From assembly GCF_002831585.1 (NCBI RefSeq), contig NZ_CP025113.1, positions 496,001-560,000 on the forward strand: a stretch of 64,000 bases of DNA, written 5' to 3'. The position numbers and the translations under genes are program-made. Of this stretch, positions 49,401-57,787 are shown in pieces. The notes under the pieces were generated by a model. That model was not told where the DNA came from and did not search any database. It was given only the letters and a program-made list of their open reading frames with translations. Positions within the stretch are counted from its first letter, which is position 1; every line of letters begins with the position of its first letter. The DNA is from Bradyrhizobium sp. SK17 (lineage in GTDB: Bacteria > Pseudomonadota > Alphaproteobacteria > Rhizobiales > Xanthobacteraceae).

Positions 49401-49988
49401 AAATGGTACAATCGCGCGGCCCAGGCCGGCGTGGTGCCCGCGATGTTCCGGCTCGGCACCTTCTACGAGAAGGGCCTCAGCGTGAAGCGCGACTTCGATA
49501 CCGCGCGGCGCTACTACGTGCAGGCCGCCGAGCGCGGCAACGCCAAGGCGATGCATAATCTCGCCGTGCTCGATGCCGACGGCGGCGGCAAGGGCGCCGA
49601 CTACAAGAGCGCCGCGCAGTGGTTCCGCAAGGCCGCCGATCGCGGCGTCGCCGACAGCCAGGTCAACCTCGGCATCCTCTATGCCCGCGGCATCGGTGTC
49701 GAACAGAACCTCGCCGAGTCCTTCAAGTGGTTCAGCCTCGCGGCCGCGCAGGGCGACGCCGACGCCGGCCGCAAGCGTGACGACATCGCCAAGCGGCTCG
49801 ACCCGCAGTCGCTGGCCGCAGCCAAGCTCGCGATCCAGACCTTCACGCCCGAGCCGCAGCCGAGCGATGCGGTCAACGTGACGACCCCGCCCGGTGGCTG
49901 GGACAGCGCGCCCGTGCAACCCGCGGCGGCAAAGCCGGTCAGGCAACCGTCGAAGCGCACCGCGGCGCTGGCCGCCCCGGCTCACTGA
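46464..49988 (+). CDS. PodJ-like polarity / Sel1-repeat membrane protein
   Basis: 1174 residues. N-terminal cytoplasmic part begins MNSRVSWSVDGIDPSVRDRA, AARRAGMSLNDWLNSTVGE, seen in rhizobial PodJ-like localization factors, followed by a long coiled-coil-rich, Arg/Gln/Glu-rich region (to about 580), a Pro/Ala stretch and an Ala/Lys block (about 740-785). One membrane helix (about 793-814) is followed by a periplasmic Ala/Pro linker and four Sel1-type repeats (about 952-1106; e.g. GDAAAAYEVGVRFAEGKGVP, KAMHNLAVLDADG). PodJ localises at a pole and organises division and stalk or pilus proteins. No peptidoglycan-binding domain is visible at the end, unlike Caulobacter PodJ. ATG 46464 chosen. 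Confidence 0.78.
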   Translation: MNSRVSWSVDGIDPSVRDRAEAAARRAGMSLNDWLNSTVGEPSPPDWRMEQRQPMPSRESREVADIHQRLDAITRQIEQIAKPLSRGEAVRAEVPRGQPAVARQLNEAISRLDARLSQISRPQPAREPQPQTTRESQMQREPQMQDRQQQERQRQAEAVERAAAQIYRPSPPLSPASFDSAIAEIAARQNELDDVAPRQMPPRGAPPMPQSAPPVAAYAPPPATPAGPDFSSLERHLLKITSQIEALQRPDHIEQSIAAFRGELAEIRQAITEAMPRRAIESIENEIRSLHHRIDEIRQDSSNGQGQAIAGIERALSEIREELRTLTPAEQLTGYDEAIRNLGAKLDTILRANDDPSTLHQLESAIAALRTIVSNVASNDALLQLSGDVHALATKVDQLSQMSRGESYGDAFAGIEQRIAALASTLESRERPVGTDNTDAIESAVRTLSERIDRLQVGNDSSSAFTHLEQRVSYLLERLESADQRSGNLGRVEEGLHDIMRHLEAQHAHLASLADATRNTGPSAPQPMMDSGIVDLVKRELSDIRFSQTETDRRTQDSLETVHNTLGHVVDRLAMIETDLRSVRTAPPPAPPAPEPVQSRIEPPRMEMPRAAMPQPIAQPESYRPELPNPALAQEHFMSAPREFHAVQPVEATPPPLPPRAISEILEPHAASARAAIAPELPPDHPLEPGTRPSGRMSSPSERIADSERAISDLPAGKKEPVSTSSFIAAARRAAQAAAAQPVNDKAARAASKAAAKAKEKADKAAKAAAAKAGAPAAGAAEAQPSTITSKIRSLLVGASVVVILLSTAKMAMNLLDTSSPAPIPAAERSEPAPAAPVQPPVENSTAPAAPSGMPGPSMTSPTPLGRQSNNTAAPNTLDSAQVSIPPASAPADAAMPAAPPAAPAPAAANDVTGTIPTAPPLGGKLATIQIPAGEKLPDAIGGPALRTAAIKGDAAAAYEVGVRFAEGKGVPANLDEAAKWYNRAAQAGVVPAMFRLGTFYEKGLSVKRDFDTARRYYVQAAERGNAKAMHNLAVLDADGGGKGADYKSAAQWFRKAADRGVADSQVNLGILYARGIGVEQNLAESFKWFSLAAAQGDADAGRKRDDIAKRLDPQSLAAAKLAIQTFTPEPQPSDAVNVTTPPGGWDSAPVQPAAAKPVRQPSKRTAALAAPAH

Positions 49989-50000
49989 ACGACACGCGAT

Positions 50001-50021
50001 GCGGCGCCTTGACGGCGCCGC
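50001..50021 (+). terminator. GC-rich hairpin after PodJ-like gene
   Basis: GCGGCGCC and GGCGCCGC form a perfect eight-base stem with loop TTGAC, 13 bases after the stop codon. No T-run follows, so it is a possible, not certain, terminator. Confidence 0.4.
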
Positions 50022-50101
50022 TGTCCTATCCCTGCCGCATTCCGCCGTGTAGACAGACGCGCAGTCCCGCGCCGATGGCGCACGCGTTCTGGAGGTCAGG
50101 C

Positions 50102-50950
50102 TTGTCTGTCGACGATCGTCAGGATGATGGCACCGGCCACCGTTCGTCGCCGACCGGTCCCCGCGTCGCGCCGCCGCGCCGGACTGCATCGCCGTTCGCC
50201 GCGCACCCGAGCGCTCCGCCGCAGCCGCCCGCCCCTCCACAAGGAACCATGGCCTCGCCGCGCGGCACCTTCCGGTTCTCGCTGCCGTCGATCATCATCT
50301 TCGTGCTGCTGTTATCGAGTGTCGCGATTCAGGCCTATCGCGACCTGTCGCGGCCGGGCGCCTGGGATTTCTGGCGCGAGACCTACATCGCGGCGAGCAT
50401 GACCTCGACGGTGATTCCCGACGTCGACATCGACGGGTCGGGCCACGGCCGGCGGGCGCTGGCGATCAGCGGCAAGATCGGCTCGGCCAGCGCGAGCTGG
50501 CTGCGCGACCGGCTGAGCGAGGCCCGCCTCGCGCCGGGTGATGCCGTGCTGCTATCATCGCCAGGCGGCGCGCTGAATCAGGCCGCGATCATGGGCGAGG
50601 CCATCCGCTCGCACGGGCTGGTCACCGCCGTCGCAACGGCCGACGCCTCGGGCAGACTGCGCCCCGCGGCCTGCGCCAGCGCCTGCGTCCTGGTCTATGC
50701 CGGCGGGGCGACCCGCTATGGCATCGCGGGCTCGCGGCTCGGGGTGCATCGCTTCACGACCAGCACGCCGGTCAGCGATCCGCTCGCCGAGGCCCAGCGC
50801 ATCCAGGGCATGGTGCTCGGCTACATGACCAAGATGGGCGTCTCGTCCGGGATCGTCGAGGCGATGTCGCAAACCTCGGACATCCGCTGGCTGAGCCCGC
50901 AGGAAGCGCTGACGCTGAACCTGATCACCAAGCCGGTCGAGCGGCCCTGA
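50102..50950 (+). CDS. Membrane-anchored ClpP/crotonase-fold protein
   Basis: 282 residues: a proline-rich cytoplasmic N-terminus, one membrane helix (about 60-80, LPSIIIFVLLLSSVAIQAY), and a periplasmic ClpP-like domain. LSSPGGALNQAAIMGEAIR matches the oxyanion region and Ser193 in CASACVLVYAGG is at the place of the catalytic serine; GVHRF follows. This resembles unnamed periplasmic proteins (COG3904) predicted as serine peptidases. I infer a TTG start at 50102, preceded by GGAGG seven bases away. It ends in front of a dispersed repeat. Function not proven. Confidence 0.8.
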   Translation: MSVDDRQDDGTGHRSSPTGPRVAPPRRTASPFAAHPSAPPQPPAPPQGTMASPRGTFRFSLPSIIIFVLLLSSVAIQAYRDLSRPGAWDFWRETYIAASMTSTVIPDVDIDGSGHGRRALAISGKIGSASASWLRDRLSEARLAPGDAVLLSSPGGALNQAAIMGEAIRSHGLVTAVATADASGRLRPAACASACVLVYAGGATRYGIAGSRLGVHRFTTSTPVSDPLAEAQRIQGMVLGYMTKMGVSSGIVEAMSQTSDIRWLSPQEALTLNLITKPVERP

Positions 50951-50998
50951 AGCATGATCCGGCAAAGCGCGGAACGCGTTTGCGCGGAGATCATGCTC
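50951..50998. repeat. Palindromic intergenic repeat (AGCATGATCCGG type)
   Basis: 48 bases: AGCATGATCCGG at the left and ATCATGCTC at the right, inner arms CGCGGAACGCG. It is a relative of the 682-730 element and starts directly after the stop codon of the ClpP-fold gene. Confidence 0.8.
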
Positions 50999-51271
50999 AA
51001 ACCAGCCGGTTCAGGCGTCATTAATCTGAATTATCAACCACGTGCGCAACAGAGCGGCAACGTGCGGCGAAAAATGCCATCCGAGGCGGATTCTTTAGTC
51101 CCTCCTTCCACCGAATTCGGTTATGCAAGAACGCGGCAATCGACCCGCGTTCGCCAGCGTCCTGCGCGCCGACCGGATTCGTTCAGCCGGAGAATGCCCG
51201 ACCAGAACGACATCACGCCGTGATGCGGCCCTGCGCCCCAGCATACGGCGAACCGACAAGAAGCGACGCGC
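50999..51271. other. Intergenic region before the TauE/SafE gene
   Basis: 273 bases with a short AT-rich stretch near 51020-51045. I see no gene with a ribosome site or family similarity. Small open frames here look like chance. Confidence 0.5.
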
Positions 51272-52200
51272 GTGCAGCTCTACCTCCCGATCGCCGACAT
51301 TCCGGTCAATGTCTTCCTCATCCTGGCGATGGGCGCGGCGGTGGGATTCGTCTCCGGCATGTTCGGGATCGGCGGCGGCTTCCTGATGACGCCGCTGTTG
51401 ATCTTCGTCGGCATCGCGCCCGCGGTCGCGGTGGCCTCGGTCGCCAGCCACATCGCGGCCTCCTCGTTCTCCGGCGCGATCTCCTATTGGCGCAGACGCG
51501 CGATCGACCCGCTGCTGGCGGCGGTGCTGCTGGTCGGAGGCACGCTCGGCACCGCGCTCGGGTGTGGACCTTCACCTTCCTGCGCTCGCTCGGCCAGCTC
51601 GACCTCATGATCGCGCTGTCCTACGTCATCCTGCTGACGACGGTCGGCGGGCTGATGTTCTGGGAAGGCCTGCGCGCGATGCTGCGTTCGCGCCGCGGCG
51701 GCCCGGTCACGCTGCGCAAGCCCGGCAGCCATGGCTGGATCCACGGCCTGCCCCTGAAGCTGCGCTTCAAGCGCTCCAAGATCTATCTCTCGGTCATCCC
51801 GGTGGTCGCGGTCGGCCTCGTGATCGGCTTCATCGGCGCTGTCATGGGCATCGGCGGCGGCTTCATCCTGGTGCCGCTGATGATCTATGTGCTGCGGGTG
51901 CCGACCTCGACCGTGATCGGCACCTCGATGGTGCTTACCCTCGTCACCATGGTGTTCGCCACCATGCTGCACGCGGTGACCAACCATCTGGTCGATGCCG
52001 TATTGGCCTTGATCCTGATGATCGGCGGCGTCACCGGCGCGCAGTTCGGCGCCCGCGCCGGCCAGAAGATCCGTGGCGAGCATCTGCGCCTGCTGCTCGG
52101 CCTGCTCGTGCTCGCGGTCGGCATCCGCTTCGCGGTCGAGCTGGTGATCCGGCCGCAGGACCCCTACAGCATCCGCGAAACCGGCGGAGCCCCGCCATGA
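51272..52200 (+). pseudogene. TauE/SafE (TSUP) family exporter, frameshifted by one base
   Basis: Eight-helix exporter of sulfite or organosulfonates. From GTG 51272 the frame gives MQLYLPIADIPVNVF, FGIGGGFLMTPLLIFVGIAP and TLGTALG, then runs out of frame. From about 51562 the next frame continues WTFTFLRSLGQLDLMIALSY, KLRFKRSKIYLSVIPVVAVG and MGIGGGFILVPLMIYVLRVP to the stop at 52198-52200. One extra base at about 51559-51563 (CTCGGCGTG instead of CTCGGGTG) gives 309 residues, a normal TSUP protein with both GIGGGF repeats. So the gene is broken as written or the base is an error. Its stop overlaps the next start (ATGA). Confidence 0.9.
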
Positions 52201-52979
52201 GGCTGCGCGCGCCGCTTGCGATCGTTGCCCTTATCGCGACCGGCCTGGCGGCCGCGCCTGCCCGTGCCGAACGGCTGATCGTGTCGGTCTCCAACCATCG
52301 CGTCACGGTGACGCCGAATTATTCCGGCGGCGAGCTCGTGCTGTTCGGTTCGGTGGAGAAGGACGACAAGACGCCGCCCAATCGCGGCAATTACGATCTC
52401 GCGGTCACGGTGTCGGGGCCGCGCGCCGACATGGTCACGCGGCGCAAGGAGCGCAGGTTCGGAATCTGGATCAACACCGACTCGCGCCAGTTCCTCCAGG
52501 TTCCCGGCTACCTCGCGCTGTTCGCCAATCGCCCGTTCGACCAGATCGCCTCGCCCGACGTGCAGCGGCGCCAGCAGCTCGGGCTCAACAACGTGCTGCT
52601 GATGCAGCGGGTCGGTCCCGACTTTGCCGACGTGGTGCCGAACGATCCGTTCCGCAGCGCCTTCGTCCGGCTGCGGACCGAGCACGGATTGTACCGCGAG
52701 GCGACCTCCGCGGTGACATTCCTGACCCCGACCTTGTTCCGCACCGGCATTCCGCTGCCGGCCGAAGTGCCGATCGGCACCTACAATGTCGAGATCAAGT
52801 TGTTTTCCGACGGCGCGCTGGTGACCAAGACCGAGACCGCGTTCGAGATCGTCAAGGTCGGCTTCGAGCAGTTCGTCGCCACCACCGCGCGGCAGAACGG
52901 CTTCGTCTACGGCCTCGTCACCGCGTTCATGGCGCTGATGACCGGCTGGATGGCCTCGATCGTGTTCCGAAAAGATTAG
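52197..52979 (+). CDS. TIGR02186 family membrane-anchored protein
   Basis: 260 residues: signal peptide (LAIVALIATGLAAAPARA), a periplasmic beta-rich domain (IVSVSNHRVTVTPNYSGGEL, RRKERRFGIWINTDSRQFLQ, PIGTYNVEIKLFSDGALVTK) and a C-terminal membrane helix (FVYGLVTAFMALMTGWMASI). The TIGR02186 family is of unknown function and is regularly encoded next to a TSUP exporter, as here with an ATGA overlap, so it probably works with the exporter, perhaps in the periplasm. Intact, unlike its partner. Confidence 0.85.
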   Translation: MRLRAPLAIVALIATGLAAAPARAERLIVSVSNHRVTVTPNYSGGELVLFGSVEKDDKTPPNRGNYDLAVTVSGPRADMVTRRKERRFGIWINTDSRQFLQVPGYLALFANRPFDQIASPDVQRRQQLGLNNVLLMQRVGPDFADVVPNDPFRSAFVRLRTEHGLYREATSAVTFLTPTLFRTGIPLPAEVPIGTYNVEIKLFSDGALVTKTETAFEIVKVGFEQFVATTARQNGFVYGLVTAFMALMTGWMASIVFRKD

Positions 52980-52982
52980 AGA

Positions 52983-54411
<1,429 letters not shown>

Positions 54412-54511
54412 TCATCCTATGCGCACGATCCGGCAATGACCTTGCGATTTGGAATGCATTTCGCCCACAATTCTGGAATAAATTGCGCAAAAGACGGAAA
54501 ATGCGAAATAA

Positions 54512-54994
54512 ATGGGAATCAACACCGTGATTGACGAGATCGACCGGAAGATCCTCGACGTGCTGCAGGTCGAGGGGCGCATCACCAATCTCGAACTGGC
54601 GGAGCGGGTCGGGCTCTCGTCCGCGCCCTGCATGCGACGCGTCAGGACGCTCGAGGATACCGGTGTGATCAGTTGCTACGTGGCGTTGGTGGACCCCGCG
54701 CGAATGGGGCTCGGGTTCGACGTGATCGTCGAGCTCCGCCTCAAGCACCAGAACCGGGACTCCTTCGCGCGCTTCGAGAAGAAGGTGACCGGGCTTCCGG
54801 AGGTCGTCGAGTGCTGCATGATCGCCGGCGATTGGGACTACTCGCTGCGCATCGTGTCCTCCGACCTCGCAAGCTATCAGTCGTTCATCCTCGACCGCCT
54901 GATGCATCCGGACAGCGATATCGCGAGCTACCGCACCACCATCATCCTGCGCAAGGTCAAATCGACGACCAAGATCGACAGCTCGCTGTTTTGA
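54512..54994 (+). CDS. Lrp/AsnC family regulator
   Basis: 160 residues with an N-terminal winged helix (LDVLQVEGRITNLELAERVG, SSAPCMRRVRTLEDTGVI) and a C-terminal ligand-binding RAM/ACT-like domain (VVECCMIAGDWDYSLRIVSS). It is divergent from dgdA, which suggests that an amino acid (perhaps 2-methylalanine, alanine or another dgdA substrate) is the effector. The gap of 145 bases to dgdA contains ATTTCGC and GCGAAAT in opposite orientation, a possible operator. ATG 54512. Confidence 0.92.
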   Translation: MGINTVIDEIDRKILDVLQVEGRITNLELAERVGLSSAPCMRRVRTLEDTGVISCYVALVDPARMGLGFDVIVELRLKHQNRDSFARFEKKVTGLPEVVECCMIAGDWDYSLRIVSSDLASYQSFILDRLMHPDSDIASYRTTIILRKVKSTTKIDSSLF

Positions 54995-55010
54995 TCGACG
55001 ACGTTGCTAC

Positions 55011-55952
55011 TCAATTCGCAGCCAGCCTGGTCGATGCGGCCGCGGGCCGGGTCACCAGATAGATGCCGAGCGCGACCGGAACGATGCCGAGCAGGTCGCG
55101 GAATTCGACTTGCTCACCGAGCACGAGGTAGGCGAACAGCATGCCGAGCGGCGGCATCAGGAAGTGATAGGCGCTGGCAGCGGTGGCGCCACAGACCTTC
55201 AGGAGATGAAACCAGATCACATAGCCGAGGATCGAGCCGCCGAGCACCAGGAAGGCGAAGGCGCCGGCGAGCCGGGCGCTCGGCACGATGTCAGCTACGC
55301 TGGAAAATGCGAAGGCGAACGGCATCACGGCAAGGCCTCCGGCAATGTTCTGGATGCCGTTGCCGATCCACAAATTGCCCTTGGGCGCGAGCAGCTTGAA
55401 CAGGATGGTGCCCGCGACGATCGAGGCGAGCGAAGCCAGCGTGAACAAGACACCGTGCGGACTGTCTGATCCGATCGACATGCGATGCCAGACGATGAAG
55501 GCGACGCCGGCGATGCCGAGCAGCAGGCCGGCGACCTTGCGCCAGGTCAACGCCTCGCCGAGTAACAGCGCCGCCAGCACCGCGGTGAACACCGGATTGG
55601 CCGACACGATCAGCGTGCCGAGACCGGCGGAGACCGTCTTCAGGCCGGTGTAGCCGAGACCGAGATACAGCGCGTTGTTGGCGACGCCGAGCACGGCGAA
55701 CACGACGGCATCGCGCCACGTCAGATCCCATGCGTCCCGGCGCAGCAGCGCGACGGCCAAGATCAGGATGCCGGCCAGCGAAAAACGCGCGGCGAGCAGG
55801 ATCAGCGGCGGGCAATCGGTGACGCCGATCTTGCCGGCGACGAAAGCGAAGCTCCAGAGCAGGCAGAACAAGGCGATCAGCAGCGGCAGGGTGTTGAAGC
55901 GGGCACGGGGGGCGGCCACAGATGATGCGGCGGGCGACGTTGCGGCGGACAT
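55011..55952 (-). CDS. EamA/DMT family exporter
   Basis: 313 residues, ten membrane helices in two EamA repeats. FVAGKIGVTDCPPLILLAAR, RFSLAGILILAVALL, NALYLGLGYTGLKTVSAGLG, ASLASIVAGTILFKLLA and GGSILGYVIWFHLLKVCGAT are typical of the RhaT/EamA drug-metabolite family. The usual role is export of metabolites or amino acids. It is divergent from the LysR gene at 56050, its probable regulator. It converges on the Lrp gene with only 16 bases between their stops. ATG 55952. Confidence 0.9.
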   Translation of the reverse strand: MSAATSPAASSVAAPRARFNTLPLLIALFCLLWSFAFVAGKIGVTDCPPLILLAARFSLAGILILAVALLRRDAWDLTWRDAVVFAVLGVANNALYLGLGYTGLKTVSAGLGTLIVSANPVFTAVLAALLLGEALTWRKVAGLLLGIAGVAFIVWHRMSIGSDSPHGVLFTLASLASIVAGTILFKLLAPKGNLWIGNGIQNIAGGLAVMPFAFAFSSVADIVPSARLAGAFAFLVLGGSILGYVIWFHLLKVCGATAASAYHFLMPPLGMLFAYLVLGEQVEFRDLLGIVPVALGIYLVTRPAAASTRLAAN

Positions 55953-56049
55953 GGCGGGGTCTCCTTCGCCGATGATCTAGGCCGCCGCGTTGATATTTGG
56001 AAATTAAATGATAGACTGGCTTCCAGTGGATTTATGAATGGAGGCTGCG

Positions 56050-56913
56050 ATGCTCGACCTGGAGCTGTTGCGCAGTTTCGTCTCGGTGGTCGATGCCGGC
56101 GGCTTCACCCGCGCCGGTGAGCGCGTTCACCGGACGCAATCGACGGTCAGCCAGCAGATCAAGCGGCTGGAGGAGGACGTCGGCCAGCCGTTGCTGATCC
56201 GCAGCGGCAAGGACGTCACCCCGACCGAGGCCGGCGAGCGGCTGTTGAGCTATGCGCGGCGGCTGCTGTCGCTCGCGGAGGAGGCCCGCGACGTGCTCTC
56301 GCGTCCCGGCAGCGAGGGCGCGATCCGGATCGGCATCACCGAGGACTTCGCCGCCTACCGCCTGACGCGACTGCTCGCAACCTTCTCGCGCAGCCATCCG
56401 AGCTTGCGGCTCGATGTGCGCTCCGGCCAGAGCTTGTCGCTATACCGCGACCTCGAGCGCGGCGATCTCGATCTTGCGCTGATCAAGCGCTCCGCCAGCG
56501 AGAAGGGTGGCATCGCGGTGTGGCCGGAACGCGTGCACTGGGTCACCAGCAAGAGCCATCCGCGCGACACCACCGTCGGCTCCGTGCCGCTGATCGGCTT
56601 CGGCTCGGGCTGTCTCTACCGCGCCTATGCCATCCATGCTTTGGAGCGCGCCGGGCGCAACTGGCACATGGCCTACACGTCCTCCAGCCTCGCCGGCATC
56701 CAGGCCGCGGTCGCCGCGGGCCTGGGCCTGAGCATTCTGTCGGAGATGTCGATCCAGGCCGAGCACCGCGTGCTGACCGCGAAAGACGGCTTTGCGCCGA
56801 TCGAGCGCACCGAAGTCGCCCTCGTCGCCGCCCCCGAAGCCAGCCCCGCGACGTTGCGGCTGGCCGACCGGCTCGCCGAGTATTGCGAGAACGTGCAGGC
56901 GAAGGCGGCGTAG
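56050..56913 (+). CDS. LysR family regulator
   Basis: 287 residues: N-terminal winged helix (LELLRSFVSVVDAGGFTRAG, TQSTVSQQIKRLEEDVGQPL) and a periplasmic-binding-fold ligand domain (GAIRIGITEDFAAYRLTRLL, DLALIKRSASEKGGI, VAAGLGLSILSEMSIQAEHR). I chose ATG 56050, with GGAGG five bases before it; ATG 56038 in frame lacks a ribosome site. Divergent from the EamA exporter, which it probably activates when a substrate accumulates. Its stop is followed by a palindromic repeat. Confidence 0.9.
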   Translation: MLDLELLRSFVSVVDAGGFTRAGERVHRTQSTVSQQIKRLEEDVGQPLLIRSGKDVTPTEAGERLLSYARRLLSLAEEARDVLSRPGSEGAIRIGITEDFAAYRLTRLLATFSRSHPSLRLDVRSGQSLSLYRDLERGDLDLALIKRSASEKGGIAVWPERVHWVTSKSHPRDTTVGSVPLIGFGSGCLYRAYAIHALERAGRNWHMAYTSSSLAGIQAAVAAGLGLSILSEMSIQAEHRVLTAKDGFAPIERTEVALVAAPEASPATLRLADRLAEYCENVQAKAA

Positions 56914-56921
56914 GACCCATC

Positions 56922-57046
56922 CGTCATTCCGGGGCGTGCGAAGCACGAACCCGGAATCCATTCATGCACGAACGATGCGGTTCAATGGATTCCGGGCTCT
57001 CGCTTCGCGATCCCTCAGGTGCGCAATTGCGCACCGGGGAATGACG
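56922..57046. repeat. Palindromic repeat (CGTCATTCCGGGGC type)
   Basis: About 125 bases: CGTCATTCCGGGGCGTGCG ... ACCCGGAATCCATT on the left, ATGGATTCCGGG ... GGGGAATGACG on the right. One of the common Bradyrhizobium palindromes. The pdeM reading frame as written runs into it because of its frameshift; the true pdeM stop would be just before it at 57054-57056. Confidence 0.85.
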
Positions 57047-57763
57047 AAGAGACTCAATAACACCGCGACGCTGCGAATGCGTGGACGCGGTTGTCGCCCA
57101 ACACGTGGGCCATGAAACCGGCGATCCGAAAATCCGCGCGAACGCCCGATCGCGGATGCTCAAGCCGCCGGTGTAGGCGCCGAACGCCGGCATCACCGCG
57201 CGCTCGCCGTCACTGGCAAAACAACGCCGCTCGATCGAGCGGCCGCGGGTCGGCACCCGTGCCTTCGGATGCAGGTGCCCGGCGATCTCGCCGCTCGCCC
57301 CGGTCGGCTCATGGCGGAACACGATCGGGCCGATCGCGACCTCGGTCGCGACCACGCCGCCAAGATTGGCCGGCAGCGCCGGATCGTGGTTGCCCGCGAT
57401 CCAGATCCAGTTGCGCCGCAGTTGCAGCGCCGACAGCGCCTCGCGATCCGGTTCCGACAGGCGCGCATGCGCCTCGCGATCATGGAAACTGTCACCGAGC
57501 GCGATCACCTGCCGCGGATCGTGCCGCGCGATCACGGCGGCGAGCCGGCTCAGCGTCGCCACCGTATCATAGGGTGGCAGCAGGACGCCGCGGCTGGCGA
57601 AGCTCGAGCCCTTCTCCAGATGCAGGTCGGAAACCACGAGCAGGCGCTGCTCTTCCCAGAACAGCGCGCCGGAGAAATCCGCCACGAAGCCGACATCCGC
57701 CACCGTGACCCTCGAAACGCGCATGTCGTCACCGTCTCGCAAAGCTGGCGCGCTTGCCGTCAC
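56924..57763 (-). CDS. pdeM: Ligase-associated metallophosphoesterase PdeM, frameshifted near the end
   Basis: Metal-dependent phosphoesterase encoded with ligase-associated DNA repair genes. The body is well conserved: LLVVSDLHLEKGSSFASRGV (metal-binding Asp and His), VIALGDSFHDREAH, WIAGNHDPALP, HEPTGASGEIAGHLHPKARV. After IFGSPVS at about 57113-57118 it leaves the family frame: the next frame gives MAHVLGDNRVHAFAASRCY and a stop at 57054-57056, the expected end (236 residues with one extra base). As written the tail is 61 unrelated residues running into a repeat. GTG 57763 is preceded by GGGGA. The product may still be partly active since the catalytic motifs are upstream. Confidence 0.85.
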   Translation of the reverse strand: MTASAPALRDGDDMRVSRVTVADVGFVADFSGALFWEEQRLLVVSDLHLEKGSSFASRGVLLPPYDTVATLSRLAAVIARHDPRQVIALGDSFHDREAHARLSEPDREALSALQLRRNWIWIAGNHDPALPANLGGVVATEVAIGPIVFRHEPTGASGEIAGHLHPKARVPTRGRSIERRCFASDGERAVMPAFGAYTGGLSIRDRAFARIFGSPVSWPTCWATTASTHSQRRGVIESLRHSPVRNCAPEGSRSESPESIEPHRSCMNGFRVRASHAPE

Positions 57764-57787
57764 GTCGTGTTCCCCAGAGTGGTCGCG

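Noticed and set aside
46551..50240. A 1229-codon open frame antisense to the PodJ-like gene
   Set aside because: Arg-rich low-complexity shadow of the Sel1/Pro-Ala coding sequence; the plus frame has recognisable domains.
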